From: Gemmatimonadota bacterium
GTDB taxonomy: Bacteria; Gemmatimonadota; Gemmatimonadetes; Longimicrobiales; Gaopeijiaceae
Reading direction: 5' to 3'
Assembly: GCA_040882465.1 (NCBI GenBank)
Contig: JBBEBG010000036.1
Location: forward strand, 202,846 to 266,845
Length of the DNA stretch: 64,000 nt
In this document: piece by piece, positions 7,418-16,269 of the stretch
How positions within the stretch are numbered: the first letter of the stretch is position 1
Layout: each line of letters starts with the position of its first letter
Translations under genes and position numbers: made by a program
Notes under the pieces: generated by a model
What the model saw: only the letters and a program-made list of their open reading frames with translations
What the model was told of the DNA's origin: nothing
Database searches by the model: none

Positions 7418-8752
7418 ATGAGCGTGAACGATCTGCACGGTCCCACCCGCAACGTTTCCGATCGGCGCCGGTTCTTGCGCCAGCTCGCCCAGGGATCCCT
7501 GGGTCTCGCGGTCGCACCCGTGGTCGTGCGGGAGGTGGCCGCCCGCGAGCTCGCACCCACCGCGCCGCTCACTGCGCCGCTCCGACCGGAGGCCCTCGCC
7601 GACGAGGCGTATTGGACCCAGGTCCGCGCGGCCTTTCCCCTGCGCGATGGGATCGCCCCGATGAACGCGGCGAACCTCTGTCCGGCGCCCCGAGTGGTGA
7701 ACGACGCGGTGGAGCAGGCCATGCGCGACGTCGAAGGCGATGTGTCTTCGCAGAACCGCTCCAAGTATGGCGCGCTCCTGGACGACCTGCGGGCGAGGCT
7801 GGGAACCTACCTCGGGGCGGACCCGACCGAGATGGCCGTCGTGCGAAACACGACCGAGGCGAACAACGTCATCGTCGGAGGGATCCCCCTCGGCGCCGGC
7901 GACGAGGTCCTTCTCTGGAATCAGAATCACCAGACGAACAACGTGGCCTGGGATGTCCGCGCGGCACGATACGGCTTCACGGTACGGCGGGTCACTGTCC
8001 CTCCCGCTCCCACGGCACCGGAAGAGATTCTGGACGCCTTCGTGCGGGAGCTGACCCCTCGGACCCGCGTCCTTTCCTTCTCCGACGTTTCGAACATGTC
8101 GGGAATCAGGCCTCCCGCCGCCGAGCTCTGCCGAATCGGGCGCGAACGCGGGATCCACGTGCACGTGGATGGAGCGCAGAGCTTCGGACTCTTCGATCTG
8201 GATCTCCACGCACTCGGTTGCGATTCCTATTCGTCGAGCGCACACAAGTGGTTCATGGGGCCCAAAGAGGGCGGAATCCTTTACGTGCGCGCGGAACGGG
8301 TGCCCGAGATCTGGCCGGGGATCGTGGGGGTCGGTTGGGGCGGAGGTGGCACTCCGCCGGATGGGGCGGAGAAGTTCGAGACCCTCGGCCAGAGGAACGA
8401 TGCCACGATCGCCGGGATGTCCGCCTGTCTCGACTTCCACGAGATGATCGGCAAGGCCCCGATCCAGGCGCGCGTATTCGAGCTCGCCGCCCGCCTGAAG
8501 GACCGGCTGGCCCAGATTCCGGGAGCGGAAGCGGTGACGCCCCGCTCGCCCGAGATGAGCGGCGGAGTCGTGATTTTTCGATTCGAAGGCGTCGCGAACG
8601 GGCAGCTCAGCTCCGCGCTCTACGCCGAGCACCGCGTGGCGGGCGCGAGCACCGGGGGGATGCGTCTCTGCCCGCATATCTACAACACCTTCGCGGACGT
8701 GGACCGGGCAGCGGCCGGGATGGCCGAGCTAGTCCCGCGGCTGCGCACCTAA
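7418..8752 (+). CDS. Tat-exported class V aminotransferase (isopenicillin-N epimerase-like)
   Basis: The 444-residue protein is a fold-type I PLP enzyme of the class V group, which includes cysteine desulfurases, serine-type aminotransferases and isopenicillin-N epimerase-like proteins. The PLP lysine is Lys277 in SSAHKWFMGPK, preceded by the cofactor-binding Asp in HVDGAQSFG. A twin-arginine signal (SDRRRFLRQL, then a hydrophobic run) occupies residues 14-36, so the folded holoenzyme is probably exported. AGGAGGAGGG three to five bases before 7418 makes the start secure. Substrate cannot be told from sequence. It could racemise or deaminate amino acids released by the peptidase fusion upstream. 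Confidence 0.8.
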   Translation: MSVNDLHGPTRNVSDRRRFLRQLAQGSLGLAVAPVVVREVAARELAPTAPLTAPLRPEALADEAYWTQVRAAFPLRDGIAPMNAANLCPAPRVVNDAVEQAMRDVEGDVSSQNRSKYGALLDDLRARLGTYLGADPTEMAVVRNTTEANNVIVGGIPLGAGDEVLLWNQNHQTNNVAWDVRAARYGFTVRRVTVPPAPTAPEEILDAFVRELTPRTRVLSFSDVSNMSGIRPPAAELCRIGRERGIHVHVDGAQSFGLFDLDLHALGCDSYSSSAHKWFMGPKEGGILYVRAERVPEIWPGIVGVGWGGGGTPPDGAEKFETLGQRNDATIAGMSACLDFHEMIGKAPIQARVFELAARLKDRLAQIPGAEAVTPRSPEMSGGVVIFRFEGVANGQLSSALYAEHRVAGASTGGMRLCPHIYNTFADVDRAAAGMAELVPRLRT

Positions 8753-8777
8753 GCGCGGCTGACCTTCCCACCCTGTT

Positions 8778-8809
8778 CGGATCCGGACACGACCATCCGG
8801 ATCCGGACA
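8778..8809. repeat. Direct repeat CGGATCCGGACA, two copies 20 bases apart
   Basis: CGGATCCGGACA occurs at 8778-8789 and 8798-8809. Each copy contains the palindrome TCCGGATCCGGA or most of it. The 20-base period places both copies on nearly the same helix face, which suits an operator upstream of the permease operon, but no regulator is visible. Confidence 0.4.
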
Positions 8810-8868
8810 TTCGGGGCGCGCGCGCGGTGGCGGCCAGACTCATGCAATCATATATCCTCACACGACTT

Positions 8869-8940
8869 ACCGTGCCAGGCTTCCGCGGCACGGTCCTTCC
8901 TTAAGGAGTCTCCGTAGGGAGTGCGCGCTCCCTACGCGGA
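8869..8940 (+). promoter_or_regulatory. Two tandem hairpins in the leader of the permease operon
   Basis: ACCGTGCC (8869-8876) pairs with GGCACGGT (8887-8894) across a ten-base loop. CGTAGGGAG (8913-8921) pairs with CTCCCTACG (8928-8936) across six bases, with outer TCCG/CGGA arms at 8911-8914 and 8937-8940. Both lie 80-150 bases before the first permease start. Neither is followed by a U-run, so leader structure or protein binding is more likely than termination. Confidence 0.4.
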
Positions 8941-9020
8941 ATTCGGCCCGGGCCGGCCCCGGGGCGGAACCGCTTCACCGGCATGCGAGCGCACGCCGAC
9001 CTCGGCTTCAAGGTGGGTGC

Positions 9021-11432
9021 ATGAGAGAGTTCTTCGCCGACATCCGTCTTGCCCTGCGAGGACTTTTCCGCGACCGCGGCTTCACCGTCGTCGCGACGGC
9101 GACGCTCGCCCTCGGCATCGGCGCGAACGCGGCCATCTTCAGCGTCGCGGACGCAGTCCTTTTTCGCCCGCTCCCGTACCCGGAAGCCGACCGCCTCGCA
9201 ACGCTCTGGGAGGTGGCTCCGGCGACCGGGGAGGCGAACCTCGTTTCGAGCGGAAACGTCCTCGACTGGAGCGACGCTCTGACCTCGTTCTCCGAGATCG
9301 GGGCTTACGGCGGGGCCATCGAGCTGGGGATCGCCGGCTCGGGAGATCCGGATCTGGTGGTCGGCCTCCAGGTCACGCCGAGCGTCTTCGGAGTCCTCGG
9401 CACCGCGCCCGAGCTCGGCCGCCCCCTCCCTTCCGGCGCAACCGAAGAGCCGACCGTCGTCCTCAGCCATGCCCTCTGGGAGAGCCGTTTTGGCGGAAAT
9501 CCCGATGTCCTGGGTGAGACCATCCTGATCGAGGAAGTCGCGTACACCGTCATGGCAGTCATGCCCGGGGAATTTCAGTTCCCCTCTTCCGACGTCCAGC
9601 TCTGGCTGCTTCTCGGCCTCACCGAGGCGGACCGTGAGTCGAGAAGGAGCCACCAGTGGCGCGTCATCGGGAAGCTCGGTGAAGACACTTCGTTGGACGC
9701 GGCCCGTTCGGAGCTGCTCGCGTTGACCTCGCGCATCGCGGAGGCGCATCCGGAGTTCATGGAGGGGTGGGGCGCCAGGGTGGAGCCGTATCGGGCGGAC
9801 CGCACCCGTGACGTGCGCGCGAGCCTTTTCCTCCTCCTCGGGACCGTCGGACTCGTCCTTCTGATCGCATGCGCGAACGTGGCGAACCTCCTCTTGGTGC
9901 GGGGGCTCGACCGGGCGAGGGAGTTCGCGGTGCGTCAGGCGCTCGGCGCAGGGAGGGGTCGTCTGATTCGCCAATCCCTGACGGAAACGGGCGTGCTGAC
10001 GGCGCTCGGGCTGGGCGGCGGGCTCCTCCTCGCGGGAGTGGGACTCGACCTGCTCCTCGCGATCGCGCCGGGCGGGGTCCCCTTCCTGGAAAACGCCCGC
10101 CTCGACGCGCGAGTCGTCGTAACGGCCGCCGGAACCGCATTCGCCGTGAGCCTCGGAATCGGTCTCATTCCCGCGCTCCGGGCCGGGGGAGGCGGAGGAT
10201 CCACACCCACCCCACTGCGCCCAGATCTCGCTGCGCAGGGCATTCCCCGGCGTCTTCGCCACGGTTTTCTGGCCGCGCAGGTCGCGGGCGCGCTGGTGCT
10301 GGTGGCCGGAGCGGGACTCCTCGTTCGAAGCCTCCTCGAGTTGGGAGAGGTGGACCCCGGCTTCGATACGACCGATCTCTGGGCGGTCTCCGTAGACGTC
10401 CCGCGAGCGCGCTATTCCGAGCAGGCGGATCAGGATGCGCTCTACGACCGCTTCCTCGGGGAAATCCGCGCAATTCCCGGCGTTATCGCGGCGACGGGCA
10501 CGGCGGAGCCACCCGTCGTCGGTTTCGGCAACACCTTCAGCTTCGTGATCGAGGGGAGGCCTCGCCCCGGGGCGAACCCGCGGGAGGCCCCCGTCTCCCT
10601 CCGGGCCGTGACCCCGGGCTACTTCGAGACACTCGGCATCCCCCTGCTCGGAGGTCGGGCGCTCGCCGGGGGCGACCGATCCGGTGCACCCCCGGCCGCG
10701 GTCGTGAACGATGCCCTGGCCCGTCGGCTCTGGCCGGACGGGGATGCCGTCGGCGCCCGGATCCGCTTCGCGGACGAACAGCCTTGGGTGGAAATCGTGG
10801 GAGTCGTCGGCGACACGCGCGATCTCGGTCTCGACGCCGAGCCGGAAGCGGCGATCTACCTCGCGCATGCCCAACGGTTCTGGCCCTGGATGTCGTGGAT
10901 GACCGTTCTCGTCCGGTCCGCCGCGGATGGTGTCGTTCTCGCTCCGATGCTCCGTGACGCACTGGGAAGAGTGGACGACCAGCTCCCGGTCCGCAGGCTC
11001 GCGGCCGTCACCGAGCTGTACCGGGGGAGCGCCGGAACGCGGACCTTCGTCGCCCGCCTCCTTGGGGCGTTCGCCGGAGTCGCTCTCTTGCTCGGCACCG
11101 TCGGTGTTTACGGCGTAGTCGCGTATTCGGTGGCCCGGGGCCGGAGAGAGATCGCCATTCGCATGGCGCTGGGTGCACGCCCGACCGGGATTCGAGGGGC
11201 GGTCCTCCTCGAGGGAGCCGGGGCGGCGGCAATCGGCGTCGCGGTCGGACTCGTCGCAACCCTCTTGGCGGGTCGGGCCGTGGAGGGACTCCTCTTCGGG
11301 ATCGCGCCGACCGATCCCCTGACCATCGCGGCCGCGGTGGGCGTGCTCTTTTCGGCAGCCGTCGCCGGGAGCTGGCTTCCGGCACGGCGGGCTGCACTCA
11401 CGATTCCGATGGAGAGACTCCGGCATGGGTGA
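9021..11432 (+). CDS. ADOP-type ABC permease 1 (duplicated MacB/FtsX-like)
   Basis: This 803-residue protein has the two-fold MacB_PCD-FtsX layout of ADOP (acidobacterial duplicated orphan permease) proteins. The first membrane segment (TLALGIGANAAIFS) is near residues 30-45 and the middle FtsX block (LLIACANVANLLL) near 280. The second-half segment (AALVL-type run) is around 415-435, and the last FtsX block begins with REIAIRMALGARP near 710. The large loops between are periplasmic. MacB-family proteins act as mechanotransmitters that drive export of peptides, lipids or lipoproteins with an ATPase. No ATPase gene adjoins it. It heads a four-gene array and its end overlaps the next start by eight bases. 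Confidence 0.9.
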   Translation: MREFFADIRLALRGLFRDRGFTVVATATLALGIGANAAIFSVADAVLFRPLPYPEADRLATLWEVAPATGEANLVSSGNVLDWSDALTSFSEIGAYGGAIELGIAGSGDPDLVVGLQVTPSVFGVLGTAPELGRPLPSGATEEPTVVLSHALWESRFGGNPDVLGETILIEEVAYTVMAVMPGEFQFPSSDVQLWLLLGLTEADRESRRSHQWRVIGKLGEDTSLDAARSELLALTSRIAEAHPEFMEGWGARVEPYRADRTRDVRASLFLLLGTVGLVLLIACANVANLLLVRGLDRAREFAVRQALGAGRGRLIRQSLTETGVLTALGLGGGLLLAGVGLDLLLAIAPGGVPFLENARLDARVVVTAAGTAFAVSLGIGLIPALRAGGGGGSTPTPLRPDLAAQGIPRRLRHGFLAAQVAGALVLVAGAGLLVRSLLELGEVDPGFDTTDLWAVSVDVPRARYSEQADQDALYDRFLGEIRAIPGVIAATGTAEPPVVGFGNTFSFVIEGRPRPGANPREAPVSLRAVTPGYFETLGIPLLGGRALAGGDRSGAPPAAVVNDALARRLWPDGDAVGARIRFADEQPWVEIVGVVGDTRDLGLDAEPEAAIYLAHAQRFWPWMSWMTVLVRSAADGVVLAPMLRDALGRVDDQLPVRRLAAVTELYRGSAGTRTFVARLLGAFAGVALLLGTVGVYGVVAYSVARGRREIAIRMALGARPTGIRGAVLLEGAGAAAIGVAVGLVATLLAGRAVEGLLFGIAPTDPLTIAAAVGVLFSAAVAGSWLPARRAALTIPMERLRHG

Positions 11433-13842
11433 CCTGCTCGGCGATTTCCGATTCGCACTCCGCCAGCTTCGGCGGAGTCCAACCTTCTCCTTCGCGGCGA
11501 TCCTCACGCTGGCCCTCGGAATCGGTGCGAGCACCGCGATGTTCAGCGTGGTGAACGGGGTGCTTCTGGAGCCGCTTCCGTACGAGGATGCGGAGGACCT
11601 GATCCTCGTTCGGCACTACAACCGGCTGAACGAGGTCGAGAGAGAGACTCTTTCCATCGGCACCTTTCGGGAGGTGGACAGAGAGGCAGGTGGCTTCAGC
11701 CGGATGGGCGGGGTCGCACCCTTCGACTGGAACGTCACCATCGGACGGGAGGCGGGGCCGGCCCGCTTCGCCGCGCAGTTCGCCTCGGCCTCCCTCCTCG
11801 ACGTGCTGGGCGTCCGTCCGGCGCGCGGGCGATGGTTTCTTCCCGAAGAAGATGCGGTCGGGGGCACGCCGGTGGCCGTCGTGAGCCACGGCTTCTGGAC
11901 CAGCGAGTTGGGAGCGGACCCCGCCAGCGTGGGGAGCACCCTCCCGATTGACGGGGTGCCGACGGTGATCGCGGGAGTGATGCCGCCCGGCTTCGAGCTC
12001 CTGTTCGCGCCGGATCTCTGGCTTCCATTGGAGCAGAGCCCCCTGGCCATTCGGGAAGGCGTCCGCTGGATCACGGGCGTGGGGCGACTCGCGGGGGGGG
12101 TCGGGTTCGACGCCGCCGGGGCGGAGGTCGCGGCGATCATGGACCGACTCGCGGTCGAGCTCCCGGACGCGAACGCTGGACTCGAGGCCGACCTTCTCCC
12201 GCTCGGGGAGGAGATCGTGGGGGGAGTCCGCGGACCCCTGTTGGCGCTTCTGGCGGGAGTCGGCGTGGTCCTCCTCATCGCCTGCGCGAACGTGGCGAGC
12301 CTTCTCCTCACCCGCGCCCTCGGACGGGACGGAGAGATGGCCCTCCGCGCGGCCCTCGGTGCGCGCCTTCCCCGGCTCGGCCGCCTTCTCGTCGTCGAAG
12401 GAGTCGTGCTCGCGGTCGCCGGCGGAGTGCTTGGATTCTTCTCGGCTCAGTGGATCCTCGACGGACTCAGGGCCTCGGCCGGGCTCGATCTCCCTCGCCT
12501 CGAGGCCGTCGCCGCCGACGGGCGGGTTCTTTTTTTCCTCCTTTTCGTAACCGGCCTCGCGGGAGTGCTCGCCGCCCTCGGACCCCTTTTGCACCTCGCC
12601 AAGGGAAACCTCCACGCGCCTCTTCGCGGGGGGATGAGAGGCGGCGCCACGCGCTCGCGGCGCCTCCAGGGTGGACTCGTGGCTTCGCAGGTTGCGCTCG
12701 CCGTCGTGCTTCTGGTGGGTTCCGGACTCCTCGTGCGCAGCTTTGCGGCCTTGCTCGGCGTGGACCCAGGGTTCGAGTCCGATGGAGTGCTCACCTTCCA
12801 AGTGGGAATCCCCGCGGAGAGTTATCCCTCCGCCGAAGAGCGTCTCCTGTACGTGGAGGATCTCCTGACGCGGGTCGAAGCCATTCCGGGGGTCTCGGAG
12901 GCCGGGGCCACGACGCGGCTTCCCCTGATGGCGTTGAGCCTCACCACGACGCTCGAGGTGGAGTCGCGCCCGGCTCCGGTCCCGGAGCATCCGGAGATCG
13001 AATTCAGGAGGATCACCCCGGGTTATCTCCCGGCCATGGGAATCCGCTTGGTGGAGGGGCGCGATCTCCTCCCCGAGGAATTGGCCTCGGAAGGGTTCGC
13101 GATCCTCGTGAATCAGGCGGCGGCCGAGCGGCTCTGGCCCGGCGGGACCGCCCTCGGAGAGCGCGTGCGCTTCTCGACCGCGAATCCGGGCCCGGACGAC
13201 CCCTGGTACACCGTCGTCGGTGTCGTGCGGGACGTGCGGCACTTCGGACTCGGTGAAGAGGCCCGCCCGGAGACTTATTTCAGCTTCGCGGGCTCCCCTC
13301 CGACCTCCCCCATCGTCTCGATGCGCTCCAGCGTTCCCCCGACGTCGCTCCTGGCCGAGGTCCGCACCGCCGTGAGGGAGGTGGATCCCCAGGTGACGAT
13401 GTGGGAGCTCGCCACGATGAACGAGCGCCTCGCCGGCTCGCTCGCCCGGCGTCGCGTGGGGCTCTGGATCGTCGGTGGATTCGGACTTCTCGCGCTGGTC
13501 CTGGCGGGGCTCGGGGTGTACGGCGTGGTGAGTTATTCGGTGGGCTCGCGGGGGCCCGAAATCGGAATCCGTCTCGCGATGGGGGCCCGCGAACGCCAGG
13601 TTGTGGCATCGGTTCTCGGCACGGGCCTGGTCCCCGTTCTTGCGGGTCTCGGCATTGGACTTGCCGCCGCTCTCGCGGGGAGCGGCCTCCTCGCGGAATT
13701 CCTGCACGGGGTCGCCCCGAGGGACCCCCTCATCCTGGCCCTCGTGACGCTTCTCCTGGGAGCGACGGGTGTTGTCGCCACCCTGATCCCGGCCCGCCGC
13801 GCGACCAAAATCGATCCGATGTACGTGCTTCGCGGAGAATGA
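11425..13842 (+). CDS. ADOP-type ABC permease 2
   Basis: This 805-residue paralogue of the preceding permease repeats the same landmarks. They are TLALGIGASTAMFS near the N-terminus, LLIACANVASLLL near residue 282, the second-half membrane segment near 412-438 and PEIGIRLAMGARE near 710. The start lies inside the 3' end of permease 1 and its stop overlaps the start of permease 3, so the array is tightly translationally coupled. The periplasmic loops differ strongly from those of the neighbours while the membrane blocks are conserved, as expected if each copy handles a different cargo. No nucleotide-binding motif is present. Confidence 0.9.
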   Translation: MGDLLGDFRFALRQLRRSPTFSFAAILTLALGIGASTAMFSVVNGVLLEPLPYEDAEDLILVRHYNRLNEVERETLSIGTFREVDREAGGFSRMGGVAPFDWNVTIGREAGPARFAAQFASASLLDVLGVRPARGRWFLPEEDAVGGTPVAVVSHGFWTSELGADPASVGSTLPIDGVPTVIAGVMPPGFELLFAPDLWLPLEQSPLAIREGVRWITGVGRLAGGVGFDAAGAEVAAIMDRLAVELPDANAGLEADLLPLGEEIVGGVRGPLLALLAGVGVVLLIACANVASLLLTRALGRDGEMALRAALGARLPRLGRLLVVEGVVLAVAGGVLGFFSAQWILDGLRASAGLDLPRLEAVAADGRVLFFLLFVTGLAGVLAALGPLLHLAKGNLHAPLRGGMRGGATRSRRLQGGLVASQVALAVVLLVGSGLLVRSFAALLGVDPGFESDGVLTFQVGIPAESYPSAEERLLYVEDLLTRVEAIPGVSEAGATTRLPLMALSLTTTLEVESRPAPVPEHPEIEFRRITPGYLPAMGIRLVEGRDLLPEELASEGFAILVNQAAAERLWPGGTALGERVRFSTANPGPDDPWYTVVGVVRDVRHFGLGEEARPETYFSFAGSPPTSPIVSMRSSVPPTSLLAEVRTAVREVDPQVTMWELATMNERLAGSLARRRVGLWIVGGFGLLALVLAGLGVYGVVSYSVGSRGPEIGIRLAMGARERQVVASVLGTGLVPVLAGLGIGLAAALAGSGLLAEFLHGVAPRDPLILALVTLLLGATGVVATLIPARRATKIDPMYVLRGE

Positions 13843-16265
13843 TGCCGATGCCAAATCTCATTTCGGACCTCCGAATCTCGATTCGCCAGCTCATCCGCAG
13901 TCCTGGCTTCTCCGCAGCGTCCGTGATCACGCTGGGACTCGGAATCGGAGCGGCGACCACCCTCTTCGGACTGGTCCAGGGGATTCTTCTGGCGCCCCTT
14001 CCTTTCCCGGATCCGGACCGTGTGGTCACGCTCCACTCCGCCGATCCGCCCAGGGGTGCCACGGAGATCCCCATCTCCCTTCCCGACCTCCGCGACTGGG
14101 CGGCCCGGAGCGCGGCCGTCCCGGCTATGGGTGTCTATTCGACGCTCCCCATGCACCTGGTCCTCCAGTCCGACGCGGGGGCGCGGGAGCTTCGCACGAC
14201 CCATGTTTCCGCGGGATTCTTCACCGCGCTCGGCGTCGCTCCCCTCGCCGGTCGGGTCATCGCGGAGGCGGACGAAACGGGCGATCCCCGGGTCGTCGTG
14301 GTCAGCCACGGATTCTGGACCGACGAGCTGGGCTCCGATCCCGCGGCCGTGGGTCGCACGCTCCGCCTATCCGACGAGAATTTCAGTGTCGTCGGAGTGA
14401 TGCCCGCCGGCTTCGCCTTTCCCGAGGTGGGGATGGAAGTGTGGACGCCGCTGGCCATCGTTTCTCAGAGCTCCATTCCCACGGAGATCCGAGGGGTCCG
14501 ATTCCTGGAGGGAATTGGGCGCATGGGGCCCGAGGTCACCCCCGAGCAAGCGCGTTCCGAATTGTCGTCCGTCGCGGCCGCCCTCGCCGAGGAGTATCCC
14601 GAATCGAATGAGGAGATTCGCGGCGTGGACGTCCTTCGGCTCAAGGACGCCACCGTGAGTGGCGTCGCGCGCTCGCTTCTCCTGGTTTTTGCGGCGGTCG
14701 GCTTCGTGCTCGTCGTCGCCTGCGCGAACGTGGCGAATCTGGTTCTGACCCGAGGGCTGGGGCGCACCCGGGAGTTCGCCGTCCGCATCGCCCTCGGGGC
14801 CGGCCGAGCGCGCCTGATTCGAATGCTCGTCACGGACAGCCTGGTGCTCGGCGTGCTGGGAGGAGCCGCCGGAACGCTCATCGCCTTCTGGACGACCGGG
14901 GCGATCAAGGCCCTCAACGCCGGCGTCCTCCCGAGAATCGAAGAAGTTGAGGTCAGCCCCGAGGTCCTCCTCTTCGCGACTCTCGTGTCCCTGCTCACGG
15001 TCGTGGCCTCGGGGCTCCTGCCCGCGCTCGCTTCGGTCCGCCTCCATCCGGCGAACGAGCTTCGCGCGGGAAGCCGCACGGGATCGTACTCGGTCGCGCC
15101 CGGAACGCGCCGGGCCCTGATCGCCGCGCAGTTTGCCGCCTCGGTCGTCCTCCTGGTGGGAGCCGGCCTCCTCGGCAGGAGCCTCTGGCACCTTCAGACC
15201 CTCGACGTCGGTTTCGAACCCGAGGGGGCCCTCTCGGTTTCGCTCGTGATCGCGGCGAGCCGGTACCCGGAACGGGAAGATTACCGGGCCTTCCACCGCG
15301 AGACTCTCGACCGGTTCCGCGCGATTCCGGGTGTCGAGGCCGTGGGATCCATCCGGTCTCTCCCCACTCTCGGAACCGGGGAGTCGTGGGACTGGGAGCT
15401 TCCGGGCGAAGACCCGGCGGTTCGAGAGGGCCGGGAGTCCGCCGACGTGCTTCAACTCTCCCCGGGCCTTCTCAGCGCCATGAGAATCCCACTCGTGGCC
15501 GGGAGGGATTTCACCGACGGGGACCGTGAGGACGCGGTCGGCGTCGTCCTCGTGAACGAGACCTTCGCGAGAACCGCCTTCCCCGGAGAGGAGGCGGTCG
15601 GACGCACGATCCGGGCCTCGTCGCTGGATTGGACGATCGTCGGCGTGACCGGAGACATCCTCCAACGAGGGCCTCAGGCTCCTCCGCGGGCGACGATCTA
15701 TCTGGCCCAGGAGCAACTCTCTCGTCGCGGGATGGCCTTCGTCCTTCGTGCATCCGGCGACCCGCAGGCACTCGTCGCGCCCCTCCTGGGACAACTCCGG
15801 GAGATCGATCCGGGGCAGGCCCTCACGCAGATCCAGACCCTCGCCGACGCGGTGGATTCGTCCATCGCGCGGCCCCGCTTCTTTGCGCTCTTTCTCGGCG
15901 CGCTCGCCACACTCACGGTGGTGCTGACCGCCATCGGGCTCTACGGCGTTCTCGCCTTCCTCGTCCGGAAGCGGACTTCGGAAATCGGCATTCGGATGGC
16001 GCTCGGTGCCACCGGGCGAGAAGTCGTGCGGGTCGCCCTCAGCGAGGGCGTGGGTCCCGTTCTCGCGGGGACGGTGCTCGGTGTCCTGATCGCCGTCGCG
16101 GGCGCCGGAGTGACGCGGGCCGTGCTCTTCGGTGTCGAGCCGTTGGATCCCTGGACCTTCGTCGCCGCCGTCTTCGTTCTCCTCCTCGTGGCCGCCCTGG
16201 CCACCTGGATCCCCGCCCGCCGAGCGGCAACTCTCGATCCCCTGACCGCCCTCCGCTCGGAGTGA
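13842..16265 (+). CDS. ADOP-type ABC permease 3
   Basis: This 807-residue ADOP paralogue shows TLGLGIGAATTLFG near the N-terminus, VLVVACANVANLVL near residue 290, a second-half membrane segment near 423-448 and SEIGIRMALGATG near 712. Three in-frame ATGs lie at 13839, 13842 and 13848. I chose 13842 because GGAG ends four bases before it, but 13848 is possible. The frame is open for about 440 further bases upstream, inside permease 2; that extension is proline/arginine-rich and is a shadow. The gene ends four bases before permease 4. Confidence 0.88.
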   Translation: MPMPNLISDLRISIRQLIRSPGFSAASVITLGLGIGAATTLFGLVQGILLAPLPFPDPDRVVTLHSADPPRGATEIPISLPDLRDWAARSAAVPAMGVYSTLPMHLVLQSDAGARELRTTHVSAGFFTALGVAPLAGRVIAEADETGDPRVVVVSHGFWTDELGSDPAAVGRTLRLSDENFSVVGVMPAGFAFPEVGMEVWTPLAIVSQSSIPTEIRGVRFLEGIGRMGPEVTPEQARSELSSVAAALAEEYPESNEEIRGVDVLRLKDATVSGVARSLLLVFAAVGFVLVVACANVANLVLTRGLGRTREFAVRIALGAGRARLIRMLVTDSLVLGVLGGAAGTLIAFWTTGAIKALNAGVLPRIEEVEVSPEVLLFATLVSLLTVVASGLLPALASVRLHPANELRAGSRTGSYSVAPGTRRALIAAQFAASVVLLVGAGLLGRSLWHLQTLDVGFEPEGALSVSLVIAASRYPEREDYRAFHRETLDRFRAIPGVEAVGSIRSLPTLGTGESWDWELPGEDPAVREGRESADVLQLSPGLLSAMRIPLVAGRDFTDGDREDAVGVVLVNETFARTAFPGEEAVGRTIRASSLDWTIVGVTGDILQRGPQAPPRATIYLAQEQLSRRGMAFVLRASGDPQALVAPLLGQLREIDPGQALTQIQTLADAVDSSIARPRFFALFLGALATLTVVLTAIGLYGVLAFLVRKRTSEIGIRMALGATGREVVRVALSEGVGPVLAGTVLGVLIAVAGAGVTRAVLFGVEPLDPWTFVAAVFVLLLVAALATWIPARRAATLDPLTALRSE

Positions 16266-16269
16266 AACG

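Noticed and set aside
4748..8677. Open frame of 1309 codons on the minus strand, antisense to the peptidase fusion and aminotransferase
   Set aside because: It is a GC-rich shadow frame rich in Arg, Pro, Gly and Asp with no recognisable domain. The plus-strand genes have clear motifs and ribosome-binding sites.
13401..13841. N-terminal extension of permease 3 inside permease 2
   Set aside because: The extension is Arg/Pro-rich and overlaps conserved membrane segments of permease 2; homologous permeases begin at the ATG cluster near 13842.
8901..13854. Two long minus-strand frames (877 and 818 codons) opposite the permeases
   Set aside because: Low-complexity charged composition and no motifs; they mirror the third-position GC bias of the permease genes.
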